This document shows, one piece after another, positions 18,035 to 20,994 of a DNA stretch of 20,994 nt (position 1 is its first letter; each line of letters starts with the position of its first letter). The notes under the pieces were generated by a model, which saw only the letters and a program-made list of their open reading frames with translations, ran no database searches and was not told the DNA's origin. Origin of the DNA: Paramacrobiotus richtersi (taxonomy: Eukaryota > Tardigrada > Eutardigrada > Parachela > Macrobiotidae); assembly GCA_034698045.1 (NCBI GenBank), contig JAQGAU010001165.1, positions 1 to 20,994 of the forward strand, read 5' to 3'. The position numbers were made by a program, and so were the translations under genes.

Positions 18035-18334
18035 CAACGAAGGGGGCCGACAGCTAGACACTCTGAGTTTACTGTTCCAACAACTAGACACCTAATGCCC
18101 GTCTGTGCAAATTAAATGCGTGTGTCCATAGAATGTGTGCGTGAGTTGCAAGACTGAGACAGCCAGGCCTCTCTGCCCCTGTCCTCAAAAGGGCCTCAGA
18201 GAGGCCTGTCTGTTCTGTGTCTCGCTGTGGCGCGGCTCAGCGGAGCCGCATTTAATCACAGCACACACGGGCAATAAGTGTCTAGTTGTTGGAACCATAA
18301 ACTCACAGTGTCTAGTTATCGGCCCCCTTCGTTG
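18035..18334. mobile_element. 300-bp palindromic MITE (foldback) with TA flanks
   Basis: The left arm 18035-18120 and the reverse complement of the right arm, from 18334 inwards to about 18247, match over about 86 bases with roughly one difference in eight. Both begin CAACGAAGGGGGCCGA. TA lies immediately outside each end (18033-18034 and 18335-18336), the target duplication of Tc1/mariner-type transposons. Each arm carries two copies of CTAGACAC. At the centre CAGGCCTCTCTG (18164-18175) pairs perfectly with CAGAGAGGCCTG (18197-18208), so the whole element can form one long hairpin. No coding capacity. It sits about 100 bases beyond the integrase relic. Confidence 0.88.
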
Positions 18335-18440
18335 TACCCGTAAAATATAAACACAATCGGCACACAAATTTTCACCGTCCGAAGCCGAGGCCGCTACATT
18401 CGTGATGCTGACACCGGGTTTTTTATCGGTCTACGTTTGA

Positions 18441-18718
18441 ACTATATATGCTTGAGATGAACGACATTACTGATTTCAGTTAGAAAACGTAATACGGTAC
18501 AGCTAAAAAATAGTCGCCCAATTGTCCTGAAGACTTTGTGTGGGCTCGATCGTTTCAGCATCGAGCGACCTTGGTACAATTGCAAGTGCCAAATCGTAGC
18601 AGTACCGCATCATTGGCAAACATAGTTTGTAATCCCGGCGGCATTTTGCTGCTAGGAATGAACGATGTACTGACTCAACTGTTTCCAAACGAAAAGCCTT
18701 AAACTGTGCGACCTGGAT
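18441..18718 (-). pseudogene. Ty3/Gypsy integrase catalytic-core relic
   Basis: The minus ORF 18688-18503 reads CRRDYKLCLPMMRYCYDLAL, AIVPRSLDAETIEP and SLQDNWATIF. In gypsy integrase, G-x-[RK]-Y-[IL] is followed by a strand with the first catalytic Asp, F-[ST]-[RK], A-x-P, and [TD]-A-x-[TE] before a helix. The match covers this order; the first Asp lies in the MMRYC segment and is lost. In the next frame, after a shift near 18505, SCTVLRFLTEISNVVHLKHI fits the segment with the second Asp (usually T-D-x-G), here T-E-I-S. The remainder of the core with the catalytic Glu was not found. Confidence 0.6.
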
Positions 18719-18768
18719 TTGATTTCCTCAAATGCGAGATCGGAATACCTTTAATTGTAGCCTTCGTC

Positions 18769-19029
18769 TCATACATCTGGAGCACTTGTCAAACATAGAA
18801 TTGCTGTGGAAATGGAGAACTTCGCAGGACAGTTGCGGGCTCGGCTTTGAACATAATTATGAGAAAATGTCAGTCTATGTTTGCAAATAACAAACGGTCG
18901 ATTTTCACAACTGTCACCTGGACGATCTTCGGCTTCTTCGTAACAAAATTTATATATATTCCGTCGAAGCCTTGGTTCGTAGAATTGGTCGGTTTGAGCC
19001 AAAAACAACGAAAACCTGTACTGCTGCAA
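18769..19029 (-). pseudogene. Integrase zinc-finger (HHCC) relic
   Basis: The minus frame reads FYEPRLRRNIYKFCYEEAED, RPGDSCENR, and later KHRLTFSHNYVQSRARNCPAKF in part. The expected pattern is L-R-x-x-[IV]-x-x-x-[CA]-H, then G-H-x-G, then a [FY]-x-W-x-x-M stretch and C-x2-C. The first His is Tyr, G-H is G-D, and one Cys of the final pair remains. It lies between RNase H and integrase-core relics on the same strand in the right order. Without that context I would not have called it. Confidence 0.5.
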
Positions 19030-19279
19030 GCTTCTGTTGCAGTGCCATCCGACGATTCTGAGCCCATATTCCTGAGTGGTTTCAGTTGAGCGAACTCGCC
19101 AGCACGGAATATAAAAGGTGGCTGCAAACCCGTCTCTTCGTTCAATTTTGCGGATTCCTTATATAGTTGGTTACTTCTTTTACCACGTAAACATCTGCTC
19201 TGAGCCCATTAGAAATTCTTGGTACAGCTGGAACAAGCCTCGGTCTAATGAACCCGAAGGTCGAAATATCTCCTTGAAT

Positions 19280-19620
19280 TTGCTTAAGTAGCTGCGACCT
19301 GGACCCCCTATTTCCGACCCATCGACCTGAACGACCACCAACATTTTACATATTCATCACGTACGACAGATCTGAACATCTCCAGCAACTGTTCCGATAA
19401 ATAGCGGCGACACTGCCTCAGGGTAGTTACCAGTACAAAACATTCAGGTTCGGTTGGAACATAATTTCTCTGCTGTTCAGGTTTTAGCAATTACCTGCCG
19501 TGTCATCCACGATTACATGTTACGGACGGGTGAGCGTACCATTTTACTAAAAGAAAGAATCGCTACTGTGACATCCTTGAGCTTGGACAAATCAACCACG
19601 TTGCCCAGTTTGAACCGGCG
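19280..19620 (-). pseudogene. Ty3/Gypsy RNase H relic
   Basis: The minus frame 19490-19308 begins MLKPEQQRNYVPTEPECFVL, VTTLRQCRRYL. This is the gypsy RNase H segment L-x-x-x-[EQ]-x-x-Y-x-x-T-E-x-E with the catalytic Glu retained in T-E. Upstream in another frame VVVNAGSNWATWL (about 19590-19630) stands where the first catalytic Asp is usual (A-G-S for D-A-S). Downstream in a third frame SDLSYVMNM, a stop, NVGGRSGRWVG fits the T-D-H-S-x-L and G-R-x-x-R-W segment. Two frameshifts and several stops make it non-functional. Integrase relics follow on this strand. Confidence 0.68.
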
Positions 19621-19665
19621 TTGACCACGACTGAGTCGAACCAAATTGGCTCGACACGAATACAG

Positions 19666-19925
19666 GTATGAGGTACAAATGCCTTACTCGCCGACGGTAG
19701 TAGGACGAAAGTTTTATTTAACTACACCACGCTGTCTGCGACAGCTTGTGTTATGTCTGCTACTTTAGGGGAGGATTTCTTGGCGAAACTCCATGCATTG
19801 GCATCCTATGAACCAGACTTACGTCAACTGGACCCGGAAGCACACTGTCAGGGATATTTCCACAATATTATCCGGTAGTGCACCAGATGGCGTTCACGTT
19901 CTGTGAATCCTGACAGTTTACATAC
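19666..19925 (+). pseudogene. Decayed gag copy related to the ORF at bases 1-720
   Basis: The plus frame from 19666 to TAG at 19876-19878 contains ATLGEDFLAKLHALASYEPD (19759-19818). The segment GEDFLAKLHALASYEPDL aligns residue by residue with EEFLTKLHTLASFEPEF at bases 1-51. In a shifted frame IFPQYYPVVHQM (19854-19889) aligns with SLPQYIPVVGEL of the left copy. The interval between the two motifs is 7 bases shorter than in the left copy, which explains the frameshift. The frame then meets TGA at about 19911. It is head to head with the minus-strand RNase H relic that starts near 19620. Confidence 0.72.
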
Positions 19926-20444
19926 CTTCTGGACGTAAAATAGATAAAAATGTTCAGAAACTCTACTATTTTCAGATATTACAAGAGTAACCAATCCCGT
20001 GAAGAAAACTTGAAGAGAATAACGTGAAGGAACACACTATCGTAGAATTTACTACCAACGGCTACTAACGGCTAGTACAACGCGGTTGTTGTCCTGTATC
20101 GTGGTCTGCAAATAAGTCTTTCATTACAGGAAAATGCTATTATTAGGAAAAAAGTAAAGCAAACATGAACAGAAACGCTCTGTTGGCCTCTTTCGACGCT
20201 ATACACCGAGTGGGTGTTCCCAAAAGCTGAACAAGAAAAGCGAGAATTTTAAAAACCACACGGCGCAAGCAGCGCTAAAAATACACTGAGCAACGAACAT
20301 GTGCAGACCTCGGACCAACGGCGAAGTTACGAAACAGGTCGTATAGGGTGGTTCTTCTAGCATCACGAACTCGTACATCTTTGGATCCGTTCTTAGTCTA
20401 CGCACCAAATATCGTGGGAATGGTTCCGCTGGGTAGGCGTGTGT
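19926..20444. other. Stretch without a supported gene
   Basis: A 69-residue minus ORF at 20199-20408 has a hydrophobic, membrane-like C-terminal part (CIFSAACAVWFLKFSLFLF) but no recognised motif. Nothing else can be supported. Confidence 0.35.
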
Positions 20445-20518
20445 AACCGCTAAAACCGTCCGGACGGAAAACCTGTCCGCCGGACGGTTTTCCCCCGCAA
20501 CCGCTAAAACCGTCCGGA
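20445..20518. repeat. 54-bp spaced duplication with CCGGACGG hairpins
   Basis: AACCGCTAAAACCGTCCGGA occurs at 20445-20464 and again at 20499-20518. Between them AAAACCGTCCG is matched by its complement CGGACGGTTTT (about 20480-20490), so the segment can form hairpins. It borders the 42-bp array and shares its CCGGAC core. Confidence 0.75.
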
Positions 20519-20597
20519 GGGCCGGAAAAACGTCCGCCGTAAATTTTGCCCACCCACAATTTTTATTGCGGAAACAGCTTTCTGGTGTCCAGACTCA

Positions 20598-20994
20598 CCC
20601 GGACACTTTTCCCGGACGTGTCCAACAGCCCGGACGCTTTTCCCTGCAGTGTTCTATTGCTGTCGAACAGCCCGGACACTTTTCCCCGCAGTGTTCTATT
20701 GGTGTCCAACAGCCCGGACACTTTCCCCCGCGGGGTTCTGTAGTGTCCAACAGCCCGGACACTTTTCCCCACAGTGTTCTATTGCTGCCCAACAGCCCGG
20801 ACACTTTTCCCCGCAGTGTTCTATTGGTGTCAAACAGCCCGGACACATTTCCCCAGAGTGTCGGGGAAGCTGGACACATTTCCCCAGCTTGCCACCAAAG
20901 CCGGACACATTTCCCCAGAGTGTCGCGGAAGCCGGCCACTTTTCCCCAGAGTGTTGTGGGCTCTCCGGTCTCTCTGAGAAATGTGTCCAGCTTC
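20598..20994. repeat. 42-bp tandem array running past the window end
   Basis: CCCGGAC marks unit starts at 20598, 20629, 20671, 20713, 20754, 20796 and 20838; the spacing is 42 (once 41), with a shorter first unit. The unit continues ACTTTTCCCCGCAGTGTTCT and ends ATTGSTGTCCAACAG. Copies alternate between ATTGCTG and ATTGGTG forms, so an 84-bp dimer is likely. From about 20850 the units change to a shorter form around GGACACATTTCCCCAGAGTG. Frames on the minus strand stay open and give a 14-residue repeat (for example GKVSGLLDTNRTLR), but several frames do so equally. I treat it as a GC-rich minisatellite. Confidence 0.9.

Noticed and set aside
20563-20939. Cys-rich repeat protein (CPGCWTPIEHCGEK) on the minus strand of the 42-bp array
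   Set aside because: Other minus frames are equally open because 42 is divisible by three; no start region or unique flanks were seen.
1-20994. tRNA genes or tRNA-derived SINEs
   Set aside because: I looked for B-box-like GGTTCGAATCC with a paired A box and cloverleaf arms; only isolated TTCGA matches were found.

Overview
The window looks like a repeat-dense, gene-poor stretch of a eukaryotic nuclear genome. Protein-like reading frames are short and cut by stops and frameshifts. Remnants of Ty3/Gypsy-type retrotransposons lie on both strands, and there are satellite arrays, foldback elements and a non-autonomous DNA transposon. No prokaryotic operon structure, rRNA or tRNA gene was seen. 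The species cannot be named from the sequence; a protist or an invertebrate with a transposon-rich genome would fit.

Layout. 1-720: 3' part of an intact gag-like ORF with a CCHC zinc knuckle. 1363-1566: 31-bp tandem array. About 1618-3476: satellite of ~63-bp composite units with two tandem 606-bp higher-order copies. 3554-4196 (minus): broken acidic ORF of unknown function. 4210-4652: possible solo LTR. 5130-5447 (minus): probable BTB/POZ relic. 6624-6829: foldback. 7649-7954 (plus): reverse transcriptase relic. 8601-10310 (minus): pieces of integrase, possible RNase H and the N-terminal part of an RT. 10503-12211 (minus): a pol relic with a good RNase H domain, split by a 1,045-bp terminal-inverted-repeat element (10830-11874) flanked by AAT.

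13320-13800 (minus): a decayed reading frame resembling the major capsid protein of Polinton/Maverick-like or adintovirus-like DNA elements. 14715-15591 (plus): gag capsid, zinc knuckle and protease relics of one Ty3/Gypsy element. 18035-18334: a 300-bp palindromic MITE with TA flanks. 18441-19620 (minus): RNase H, integrase zinc finger and integrase core relics in order. 19666-19925 (plus): a decayed copy of the same gag family as at base 1. 20445-20994: a 54-bp duplication and a 42-bp tandem array running off the window.

Apart from the gag-like ORF at the left edge, nothing appears to be an intact functional gene. The main interest is the nesting history (DNA transposon inside retrotransposon relic), the capsid-like relic and the higher-order satellite. 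All family assignments come from reading motifs by eye; no search was run.
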